Shown here one piece after another: positions 43,371 to 53,500 of a stretch of DNA of 64,000 bases; position 1 is the stretch's first letter, and every line of letters begins with the position of its first letter. The notes beneath the pieces were generated by a model. That model searched no databases, was not told where the DNA came from, and worked only from the letters and a program-made list of their open reading frames with translations. A program made the position numbers and the translations under genes. This stretch comes from Dryocosmus kuriphilus. Taxonomy: Eukaryota > Arthropoda > Insecta > Hymenoptera > Cynipidae. Where the stretch lies: contig CM076193.1 of assembly GCA_038277395.1 (NCBI GenBank), forward strand, positions 93,883,583 through 93,947,582. The letters are read 5' to 3'.

Positions 43371-45193
43371 GGGCTTCCGTTTCCGGCGCTGATGGTGATG
43401 GGACGGGTGTAGGAATTTGTGCGATCGTTTTGGCTTTGGAGGTGAATAAGTGTTGTGTGGGGTGAAAAAAAGGGTTGTGAGTAGAGTTATGGTAGTTGGT
43501 ATGTGGGAGGAATGAGTGGAAGGGTCGCTGAAGGTGGAAGAAGGGAAATAGTGAGAAAAAAGGGTGCATTCTGAAGAGTGAGGTTAGGTTTGAAGTTAGT
43601 TAGTTAGTTACGTTAGTTAGTTTGTTTTGTGGACAGAGAGTAGGGTAGTGAAGTTGTACGAGACTGAGGAGACGGATGGTGAGGTAAGGTTTGGTTATTG
43701 TTAATTACTACTGTCTTTTTGTATGGAAATAGTGCGAACGATAAAGGAATGGTGAGGGGTGCGTGGGGAGCGGAGCGAGGGGTCAATAAGTGGCGCGGGA
43801 AATCAGTGGGTAAGGTAGGAGAGTAGCAGGCCGATTACGAGGAGACCAAGGCAACAGAACGTTAGAGGGCAATACGTGCCCGAAGAAGGGAATTAGAAAC
43901 TGAGACCCAGTGTGCAATGAATGAAGTGGTGAGCCGGGCAGGCGGGACTAGTGGGGGCGACGCAGAGAGGTTAGAGTTTGGCAAGTCAATTGGTAAGGTT
44001 TTAGAGTCAAGTAAGGCCATGGATAAGGCATTAGATAAGACAAAGGATACAATGGAAAATATGTTCCGAGAGTTAGAGAAGGTAGTGAGTAGAGGGATAG
44101 CGGAAGAGAAGGAATATGGGAGGGGAACAGAGGAGATAGTCATAAAGATAGAAGAGAAATGGGAGAAATAGGAAAAGTGCTGGAAGAAAGAGAAAGAAAA
44201 AGTGTGGCAAAAGTTGGCGGAGGGACAGAGGAAAAAGCAGGAAGAGGGGAGAAAGGTAATAAGGCAGGTAGAAGAGAGGGTGCGTAACTTAGAATGCAGA
44301 GCTGAACGTCAAGAGAATCGTGAGGAAATAGGTAGAGGAGACGGGGAAGAGGGAGATGTGAACTTGAGAGAGGAGAATGAGAGAATGAAAAGTAGAGTAC
44401 GTGGGTTAGAAAGGAAAATGGAGGGGTTAGAAAGGGAAAAGAAAAGGAGAAATGTCGTTATAAAAGGATTGCAAGTAGTCAAGCTGGGAAGTCAAGTGGA
44501 GAGGAGAGAGGTAATGAGGAAAAAGAAGGTGCTAAAGGGAAGAAAAGAAAGAATTGATGAAGATATGACATGGACGAAGAGAAGGAAAAGATGGCTAATT
44601 GGAGAGAGGGCTTGGGAGGAGAGGAGAAAAGGGAATAGAGTTGGGTTTGGGAGAGACAGGTTGTGGGTGAATGAGACGGTGTGGATATGGGACGAAGAGA
44701 GAGAGGAGTTGAAAATAGGTGAGCGGTCTCAAGGTCGAAGGGGAGCAGAGGTGAGTAAGAACAGAGTAGAAGCTCCGCGGTTTGCGAACGAGATAAGAGG
44801 AAGAATGTGGAGAGAAGGGAAAGAGAGTGCGAAAATGGGATTAAAGTAGTTTTTTTGGCATGCGCTATGGATGGATGAGGAAATTGGAAAGGCTGAGAGA
44901 AAGAGCAGGTCACACAGGGTAGGGAAGAGCCAAAATGATTCGTATAAAGGCAAAAGAAAAGTCAATATAGTCGCGGATTAATGTACCATCAATAGAATCG
45001 AAAGGGCGAGAGGAAATGAAAGCCCAAGGTCTTGAGCGGCAGTGCGTAGATTTAGATTAGAGATTAAGAAGCTATGTACATATAGGATAAGGTAGAAATA
45101 AGTATTTGTAAAATCTACGCTGGATATGAAGATGTGATAGTTATGTAAAGACTCTCAAATCCTTAAAAGGGAGAGAGTATAAATAAATAAACG
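43371..45193 (+). mobile_element. LINE derivative with ORF1 only, flanked by a 16 bp target duplication
   Basis: AACAATCGGTATTAGA occurs at 43355-43370 and again at 45194-45209, exactly flanking the copy. The tail before the second copy is AAATAAATAAACG. Inside are a ~545 bp leader, an ORF1 (43917-44849) and ~340 bp of 3' sequence; ORF2 is missing. The structure matches half-LINEs that lost the enzyme ORF and are mobilised by complete relatives. The insertion splits the hAT transposase frame. Confidence 0.85.
43917..44849 (+). pseudogene. ORF1 of the LINE derivative (coiled coil, internal deletion, one amber codon)
   Basis: A single frame of about 310 codons is broken only by TAG at 44169-44171. 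It contains long heptad-rich coiled coils (RQVEERVRNLECRAERQENR, LREENERMKSRVRGLERK), then KRRNVVIKGLQ, the start of the RRM-like domain. The basic Trp-rich end RLWVNETVWIWDEEREELK matches the ORF1 at 633-1949. Against that copy about 40 residues of the RRM-like domain are missing in frame between IKGLQV and the KKKVL motif, so RNA binding may be lost. Confidence 0.75.
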
Positions 45194-46329
45194 AACAATC
45201 GGTATTAGAAGTTCCATCAAGCATAAAAGACCAGTCCAAAAGTCTTCGTCCCAAAATTATTTTTTTTTATATCTGGAGCTATTGTGCCTTTTTCACTTAT
45301 TGCTAGAGTCATCAACGATTGTTTATTTGCAACCAAACTTTCTGCAGAAAGCAGTAAAGTGCCCCATCTTGCTTTCCCAGGCAATTTAAGGGACTGCGTG
45401 TTCCCTTTTTCTTTTCTGATTTCGGTAAAAATTGCTTTAGTACTTGCGGAAGTGTTTACTTCTTTGATGACTTCTCTTGCGACTCCGTCTAACTGTTTGA
45501 ATGTTGGTAAATCTACGACGTCTTTTACGATCAAGTTTAAACAGTGAGCTGAGCAGCTGTATCCCACAATATGTGGATATTTGGTGCGAACAAGACTGCG
45601 TGCCAAAGTCGTCCCAGCATCATTATCTGTGACAAGCGTGAAAATATTTTTTGGACCTATTTCTTTCGATGACTTCCGACATGATCGTTGATAAATAAAC
45701 ACCAGTATGTCGTTCTTCCTTTGTAGGAAGAGATTGGTACAGTGCAGGTTCTGGAGTGCGCAAGACGAAGTTGACGACTTTTTCATTTCTGTAAGAAAGT
45801 GTTTTTAAAAAAATTAATATTATCTTAATTTAAGATGCCAGTATATTTTATTTACATATTGTTTCAGTTTTCTCTCCAAATACGGCATTAATATGCGCCA
45901 TTACTTATATTACTGAGTTTTATTGAAAGATTAATTTTTTTAAATAGAAAGAATACCTCTGATTAGTCCAACTGTCACACTGTAGAGCAAGTACTGAAAC
46001 ATCTGCTACTTTTTTTCCCACGTCTTCTACAACTCGATCCTACTCTGCATTTAATAGAGAATGGTTTAATTTATAGGGCGACGGAATCTTCCAGGAGGGT
46101 TGAATGTCATGGAAAAATTCTTCCCAATATTCGTTATCAAAGAATGATAAAGAACCATTTGAGGCATATATGGCTCTTGCGAATTTCATCTCTAAATAAT
46201 CCTAAAAGTAAAATAGAATTAGTTAAATAAGAGTAACTGTAGTTAATAATTAGAGCTCGGATTTTACATATCATTCTTTTCTTGCCCTCAGTGATTTTGC
46301 TCCACGAATTATGATAATTTAAATTAGTT

Positions 46330-47490
46330 AAATTCAAATTAAAAATACATATTTTGAATATTTCGGGTATTTGTGCATATAATTAAATATTTTCGGATTT
46401 TTGCATTCCTTCTAGTTTTTGAAAGACATTTTCAAGTTCTAGTCACGTTTTCAAGGTAATTTATAATAGCAATAAATATAGTAATAATAATAATCTAAGT
46501 CACAATTTGTATCCAAATCAGACTTTTATTTTTTAAAAATCATAATTGAATACATTGCTGCCTTCTGAAAAACTTGAAAAATACAAAAAATATTAAAACT
46601 TTTATTCAGAAAATGTTGTAAAAAATGTCTATTTTTCTTCAGTCCTAAATTTCTAATAGCTTCTATATTTCTTGTAAAAGAACTTTAGAAATTAAAAAAA
46701 TTCTGAATTTCTTGTTCCTGTAAAATTTTTATTTTTAAGATATTATAAAAATTTCAAAAGTTTTCTTCACTAAAATTTTATAAATGTTATAAGTTTCAAG
46801 AAATGTCGATTTTTTTTATACAGAAAACATTTTAAATATTTCTAATTTTCTAAATTGATAAATTTCTAAGAGCTTCTGATTTTATTCTATAAAATTTTGA
46901 AAATTAAAAAACAAATTCTAAATTTTGTATTCAGAAAATATTGCAACAATTTTCTAAGTTTCTTTATTTATGAGTTTCTGGAAGTTTCTAATTGTTTTCT
47001 TAAAATTTTGAAAATTAAAAAAATATATTGAAATTTTTATGTAGAAAACACTGTAAGAACTTCCTAAGTTTCTTCTAAAAAATTGAGAAAATTAGAAGAA
47101 TATTTTAAAAATTAATATGGAAACTGGAAAGTGTTGTAAAAATTTCCGAAGTCCCCGAATTTCTACAAGTTTTTTAATTTCTTCAAAAGATTTAGAACAT
47201 TAAGAAAAAATTAATAAAATATAATATAGAAAATATTTTTAAAATTTTCTAAGTTTCTTAATTCCTAAATTTCTAAAGTTTTCTATTTTTTCTGAGGACT
47301 TTAAAAGATTGTAGGTGTTTTCAACGAATTTTCAATGAACTTCAAGAGATTCAAAGGTATTTTCATGGATTTCAATGAGCTTTCAAGTCTAATTTAATAA
47401 AATAAAAAAACATATACATGATATTTAAATGTTTTTGAAAAAAATATGCTTATTATTATGATTTTGTAGGTTTTTTTACCTACGTGTTCC
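46330..47490. other. AT-rich intron-like interior of the hAT relic with degenerate repeats
   Basis: TTTCTAA, TTTTGAAAATTAAAAAA and AAAATATTGTAA words recur every 80-110 bp, suggesting a worn tandem repeat. No coding potential is seen. Confidence 0.4.
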
Positions 47491-48784
47491 TGTCCATTGA
47501 ATCAATATATTTCTTAATCGAAAAAACAGCTGATTCAGCCTTATTTAAGTGTTTATTCTCATTTTTTTGCAAACTCCGTGAATCTTGGTCACGTGAAATG
47601 CGATTATGATCTACATCAATTCTGACAGCGGCTGAAATGTTTGAGACCTCTGAAACATTAAAACGGCGTTGAATAATTCAAATACATTGTAGTATATACA
47701 ATTAGGCAACAAATTTATAAAATGTCTATAAAATAATATAAGAAACGTAGAAACCGATAATCTAAAAACGATAAAGTGAATTTTTTGTTAGGTTATTTAC
47801 ACAGGTTAATATTATAATAGTAAGAAAATATAAATTACCGTCAACTTCAAGAGAATCCTCATCGTTATTGGAAACAGCTTTTCTTCCTACGAAGTCTGTA
47901 ACACCCTTTAGTTTTTGGACATTTTAGGCATTGCAGAAGATGCTTTTTCTATCGCGTTGCATTTTTTGCGTAAATTGTATCACAATAATTACACGCAAAT
48001 GTTACTTTGCTTTCTTTGTCCACAATTTTTGTGAAGAAGCTCTATACTAAGCCTTGGTGCTTAGGCATTTTGATAGTGCATTAGCGAAGTAAATAAAACT
48101 GAAAAATACACAAACTGCACGAGCAATGAGCATCGAACAATCGTGCAAACCAAGTTGACGCTTGACGTCATTGAATCACAAAGGTTAGGCTTGGTATAAA
48201 ACTAATTATTTCTGGATTTTTCTTCATATACGTATAAGAAAAAGGTAGAGAATTGAGATACGATCAAGCTATAACGTTCCTGACAAAATGACATCAACTT
48301 TGGATAGGAAAAAACAATAAAAATCATGAAAAATTGAAAATTCTCATAAATTCTCCAAAATTGCATGATAATTTATTTGAATGTTACCTTCTTGGTAACG
48401 TTACCGAGAACGAGAATATTACCGCGGTAATATTACCCACTGCGGTCATACAATTTTTATGAAATAGTAATTGAAACTTATACAATTTGTTTCATACACA
48501 AAACCTAGGGGTATTTTTATGAGGTGTAAACTGTACAGAACATGTTTTTAAATCGCTTAAAATCTTTTCAAGTCTTCTTAGAAATCTTTTAACGAAATTA
48601 AAGGCGACTGGAAATTTTTCTACCTCATTATTTTGCACTACTTTTAAATATCATAAATATCTGTAGCTTTATAGGTTTCAAAAGTCAGTGTACCTTATAT
48701 TCGTGCATCTTATTTTTTTTTAGTTGCACAATAATGCAAAATTTTTCAATTACGTGTAAGATGTAGTAAGTTGAGTCGATTAAA

Positions 48785-49148
48785 ATGATCACCAAACCAA
48801 TTGACCGCAATTTGCGAAAATCTGATTATTCAACTCTTCTAATAGAAACGATATGCATTCAAACAATTCATTTTTCCTGGGTTGTTGTTGTAAGTATATT
48901 AATCAGCATTTATTACTTTATGTTCTTTGGGCCTAATCTTTTAAACTCTTTGAAATATTTTTAAAAATCAGTCAAATGTTTTAAAATTTGCAAATTTTGT
49001 CCATAAAAGTAATTTCAATTTATTTTTGTAATCTTTTCAGACATTCACATATGATGAAAAATTTGTCGAAGAAAGTGTTTTTAATGTTGTGCATACACTG
49101 TCAGAAGAAATTGGTCTTATTGAGAATGAGATAGAGCACTTCGTTCAG
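48785..49148 (+). CDS. Two candidate first exons of an unidentified host gene
   Basis: ATG at 48785 (an in-frame TAA lies six codons upstream) opens MITKPIDRNLRKSDYSTLL and IETICIQTIHFSWVVV and ends at a GTAAGT donor (48890). TTTTCAG at 49034-49040 starts a 108-base exon (49041-49148): TFTYDEKFVEESVFNVVHTL, SEEIGLIENEIEHFVQ, then GTAATA. Both exons are phase 0 and join without a stop. The text is protein-like and not from a transposon I know. The following exons were not found before the repeat block at 49.86 kb, so the gene may be cut off. Confidence 0.35.
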
Positions 49149-49859
49149 GTAATAAAAAGGAATACAAAACTTCGATGGTATAGACTTAGAATCAGAATTG
49201 TGTAAAGGTGTCAGAGATCACATTTCGTCCCCTTTTTTAGCTATTTTAGAAACAAGACATTTTCCAACAGATTTTTTTTCATGATACCGATCTCGAGTAT
49301 TTACTGAATGAATTATTTTATAATTTTGTTGATTTGAAGAACTAAATATGAAATATAAATCAGTTACATATAGCAAATTTTGATACATTTGATACATTGC
49401 TTCCCAAGAGATAATTAATATTTAATGGGCCCCTTTTTTTAAACAAAAAATTTGGAAACTCCTTAAAAATGTATAGAAATTTTTTTTTAAGTTTTGGAGA
49501 ACATTCCGCTGATAAAAATATGCTAGAAATAAATGTCTTAATTCTAGGGAATCAAAAATGTAAATATAGAAAAATTTTTAAATACTTAGTTTTCTGTTTT
49601 TCATTAAATATTTAAGAAAAACTTGTTGAACCTCTGAAAATTTTCAGCTGATAAAATTACATTAGAAAATATTCAAAGTCTAGGCAAATAAGAAAGAAAC
49701 GAAAGGTAGGCAATTTTACAAATAGTCATTTTTGTGTTCTTAAAATGATTTTTTTCCAGCTTGCTTAGAAAACTATTTTAAACAAATGAGGGTTTTTAAT
49801 TCAGAAGAATAAGTAATCATAATCTATCATCTACTGATTGAAGTCTATTTAAAAAAATC

Positions 49860-51910
49860 TGCCCGCTTCGCGGGCACGTTCTCGTCGCGCGCTTCGCGCT
49901 CGATGCGTTATTTACGGCACTCGCGCTTCGCGCTCGATAGATTATTAACCTCGCGCTACGCGCTCGGTGTTTATGGATCTTATAAACCTTTATATTAAAA
50001 ATTACAAAAGAAATTATTTTACTTAATGCTCTATCGCCCTTAAGGAATACATTCTCATCATGACACTCGCGCTTCGCGCTCGATAATTACATTTTTTTAA
50101 AACACATTGTAGATTGTTTAGCTCTTTCCAAGGTAAACAATTCTGCTTCTTAAGGGGTAACGCCACTCTAGGTTGCTCTAAAATGAGCCTTTTTTCGTAA
50201 TTTTTTGTGGAAAAATGAGTAGGTTGATAGAAAAACTATTAATAGGGGGTTATAAATAAACATTTTTAGAATGTAAAAAAATTCCTTTATTGTTATTTGT
50301 ATGCAAAATAGCGGCTATATTAGCGTTAATGAAAAAAAAAAAAATTTTTTGAGAAGGCTCTACCTCGGGAAAAAAATCGGCAACAATTTTTGATCTGGAA
50401 TCAAAAATCAAATTTTTTATTAAACTTAAGAAGAAAATACGTAAGATGAAACAGGATTTTTTCGAAATATTGATTTTTAACAAAATGGCAATGTTTTAAA
50501 AAAAAGAATCGAAAAATTGATAAAAAATTCATCGATACATTGTTGATAAGAAAAAAACTAATCAATATTTCGAAAATCGGCTACTGCATCTTATGAGGAA
50601 TGGACATTTAAAATTTCAAGGCAATCGGATGAAAAATGAGGGCGAAATGTTTCCCGAGGTTTTGAAAAATGTTGTTTCGAGATAAACGCGTTTAAAGTTT
50701 TGAAAGGTACTGACGCTCTCCGGTTTCGGCGTCTCCGCATCATAGCGATTCAACGGTCTTTTGCTGCTTATTTTTTTCTGATGTGTATATCCACTCAAAG
50801 ATTTTCTTTGTTTTCTTTGAACTGGGCCACTCATTGTAATAATTGAATATCGAAGTAATTTAGGCAGGTAAGTTACGAGAAATGGGAGGAGCACTCGACC
50901 GGATTATCGGTCGAGCGCGCGGTGACTTTCCACCTGCCTTCGGCGAACTTGATTTTACGATACTTAGAAATTATTTTGGGACTTGGAACCAAGTGCAGAT
51001 CAATTCTAAGACCCTAAAGCATCATTTAAGCTAAAAAATAAAATCGATTTTTTGAAAATGCTGGAGTGGCGTTACCCCTTAATATTTTCTCATATCTTGC
51101 AGTTTTGCTGAAAAGTGGTTTTCTTTATATTTCATAACATATTTCACGAGTAACTCAAAAACTACGCGTCTGCTCAAAAAAACGATAGAGAGCAAATTTG
51201 TAGATCTTTTTGAGGTGAACAACTTTGTTTATTATCATTTTTTTGTATGTTGCATAGTTTGGCAGGAGATTTGAAATTTTTGATTTTTAATAATGTTTTC
51301 TCGATTAAGACAAAAACTGTTTCTTTTATCAAAAAATGGTTAATACAAAATCTGTAGATCTTTTTGAGTTGAACAACTTTGCTTATTATCATTTTTATCG
51401 TATCTTGAATATTTTGGCAAGAAAACACAGTTCTTTGTTTTTAATAACGTTTTCTCGATTAAAACAAAAACCGTGCATTTTATCGAAAAATGGTTAAAAC
51501 AAAATTTGTAGATTTTCTTGAGGTGAACAATTTGACTCTCTACTTTTTTTTTGTATCTCGCATAGCTTAGTCGGAAAATTGAATTTTTGATTTTGTGAAA
51601 ACCGTTTTTGATGGCTAAAACCATAACCACTGGTCAAAAACCGCTGGTTAACGAACGAGGCCTATCTTTTACACCCTGAAGAAGTGTGCCAAAGCACAAT
51701 CCAATCCGATTAGTCTTTCGAAAGTTATCGTGGGAACAGACGCCGACAACGACGACGACGGCGACGGCGACAACGACAGACAGACAGACACCGTCGTAAA
51801 AACCGTTTTTTCGGATTCAGGTGGTCATGAAACGTCGAGATTTCATGAAATCCGCGAAAGTCATTTTTCACATAAAACTAATACCTTCTCATTGAGATGA
51901 GAATGTAATA
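49860..51910 (+). repeat. Palindrome-rich repeat family 'P', copy C, carrying a nested TTAA element
   Basis: Same order as copy A, from TGCCCGCTTCGCGGGCACG to GATGAGAATGTAA. It is interrupted at a TTAA by a 925 bp element (50154-51078). Next to it the 364 bp tandem array begins. Confidence 0.75.
50154..51078. mobile_element. 925 bp non-autonomous TTAA-type DNA transposon
   Basis: The ends GGGGTAACGCCACTC (50154-50168) and GAGTGGCGTTACCCC (51064-51078) are inverted copies. TTAA flanks both sides (50150-50153 and 51079-51082). The empty site is visible in copy A of the host repeat at 36893: CTGCTTCTTAATATTTTCTC has a single TTAA and no insertion. TTAA targets are typical of piggyBac-like elements. 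A minus-strand frame inside (50894-50616) has no recognisable transposase motif. Confidence 0.88.
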
Positions 51911-52749
51911 ATAGAAATCCTATTTTATATTTATACTAATTATTAATTTTCGATACAAAATTTACTGTGGCTTGGATCCACATACAAACCGATATATGAG
52001 ACTTGACACTTCGGTTCGACATTAAAATTACAAAATTACAGTGATATGAGTTATTGGGGCGCCCAATTGTTCCCTAATTGGAAGCTGGTCAATCTGACTG
52101 GGGCCCAATCTGGCCCCAATCGACTTTTCCACACAGGAGCTAGGTATTCAAAAGGAAATTATGTTGATTTCGAAAAGTTCATAATAAAAAATCCCAAACT
52201 TTAAGTTTACACCTTCCAGATTGAAGCGGTTCGATACGTCCCCATATTCATATTATCATAGGTGGGATAGAGAAGCGTGAAGCCAAGGCAATTAATGAGA
52301 TAAAAGGTGATAGCAATAACCGCTCAAGGTACGTGTATAATCATAGGAATATATATAGGTCAGCAGGCCAGTAGGAAAAATAAAATCCTCGGTGCGCATG
52401 ACAGGGCGCGAAGGTAGGGAGACCAGCGGTACCAAGACGCGCTGACAATATATTCACAGAATCGTGACGATCGAGACCTCTCTTCGCTAACTCGACCATC
52501 GGGACGGTTGACTTGGAAACCCGCGGGGAATTTCACGGGCGTCCGACGCGGACTTTTCACTCATCAACGGGCTTCTCGGGGATAGTTAGCTAGAGCATCT
52601 AGGACCACGTAAGTACAAGATACTGGTTCTTAAGGAACCTAAAGACTAAAAGAAAAAAACCTTCCTCCTCATTATCATAATTCACTAAATAACCTCTTAT
52701 CGGGCTAACCTGTCCTCGTGGTTTGCGTGTTGCTGAGTTGGAGTCAATA

Positions 52750-53090
52750 GTGGATAACGGAAGTCTTTTTCTACCAGGTCTTTGAGCTGGAGCTCAAGGC
52801 TGAGTTGTCGAAACACTAGGCACAAATCGGCAACGGCACGTCCTGAGGTAGGGTCTGGAAAGCTAAAAATCACCCAGATCCAACATAGCAAGAAGGTGGC
52901 CGGAATCCTAATCGCACTCTCTACCAGGTTCTTTTATCTGGGGCTTGTGCGATCCGAATTCTCTTAGCCCAAGTAGCGCCTAAAGATTGGATGGGGATGA
53001 AGCCTAATTTTGTGCCGATACTGGGAAAAGACTTCTGGGAATCCTAGCCGCACCCTCTACCAGGTTCTTTGTCTGGGGCTTGTGCGTCCG
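52750..53090 (+). ncRNA. Second family of repeated hairpins with covarying outer stems
   Basis: Three units share TCTACCAGGT..(C)TTT..CTGG-GCT around CCAG/CTGG stems (52774/52787, 52924/52938, 53060/53073). Outer stems differ but pair: GATAAC/GTTGTC plus AGTCTT/AAGGCT in the first, ATCGCAC/GTGCGAT in the second, CGCAC/GTGCG in the third. GAAT/ATTC pairs lie further out in the last two. The units are about 140 bp apart. Conserved loops with changing stems argue for RNA structure. No known family is recognised. Confidence 0.55.
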
Positions 53091-53500
53091 GAATTCTCTC
53101 TAGGTCAGAGTACCAGCTAAATATTGGCTCAATTTTCACTCCGCCGTTCCTGCTCGAGTCTGGAAGATCTAAGGTGCAACCAAACACCTAGAATGGAAAG
53201 CTAGACTCGAATAATGACCTCAAAACGTCCGATATAAGTACCTTCAATTTTTTTGTTCACTGCCAGACGGGAAAGTCTGAAGGATTGTGAACTTTGGCGT
53301 AGGAAACTGAAGCGAAATCCTGTCGAAGGCATGGCACTGAGTCTTGGCGGTACGAAGCTTCGGTTCTCGTGAACTCTACGAAAGAAAGAGAGAAGAGTCC
53401 TGGATGCTCTCAAAAAAACCTATGTAGGACTTAGCTGAGTTGATAGGCAACTCTAGAAGCACGAAAGAAAGAGTGCTCCGGAAAAATTTACGCACATAGA
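53090..53500 (+). other. Further hairpin-dense sequence downstream of the repeated hairpins
   Basis: Good single hairpins include GAGTCT..AGACTC (53156/53203), GTTCAC-TGC-CAGAC..GTCTG..GTGAAC (53254-53291), AGTCCT..AGGACT (53395/53426) and GAGTTG..CAACTC (53436/53449). Together with the upstream units they would make a long structured RNA. Confidence 0.4.

Larger units (their letters stand above)
43220..48068 (-). pseudogene. Decayed hAT-superfamily transposase gene (BED finger, DUF659-like core), split by a LINE
   Basis: Minus-strand pieces follow the normal order. At 48068-47930 a BED zinc finger contains FACNYCDTIYAKNATR and HLLQC, with stops. At 46200-45960 the reading is KFARAIYASNGSLSFF, EFFHDIQPSWKIPSPYKLN and LALQCDSWTN. 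At 45786-45217 it gives VVNFVLRTPEPALYQSL, THTGVYLS-like text, then VTDNDAGTTLARSL and YSCSAHCLNLIVKDVV. From 45216 the text LMELLIPIVKYITILEGDD and SKVPEAFYEIE continues across the LINE insertion to 43220. At least three frameshifts (near 45680 and 45245 and inside the first exon) and several stops disable it. hAT transposases bind the element ends and cut and paste DNA. Confidence 0.75.

Noticed and set aside
43862..44965. Ser/Leu/Pro-rich minus-strand frames across the LINE derivative
   Set aside because: They are shadows of the Arg/Glu/Lys-rich ORF1 on the plus strand.
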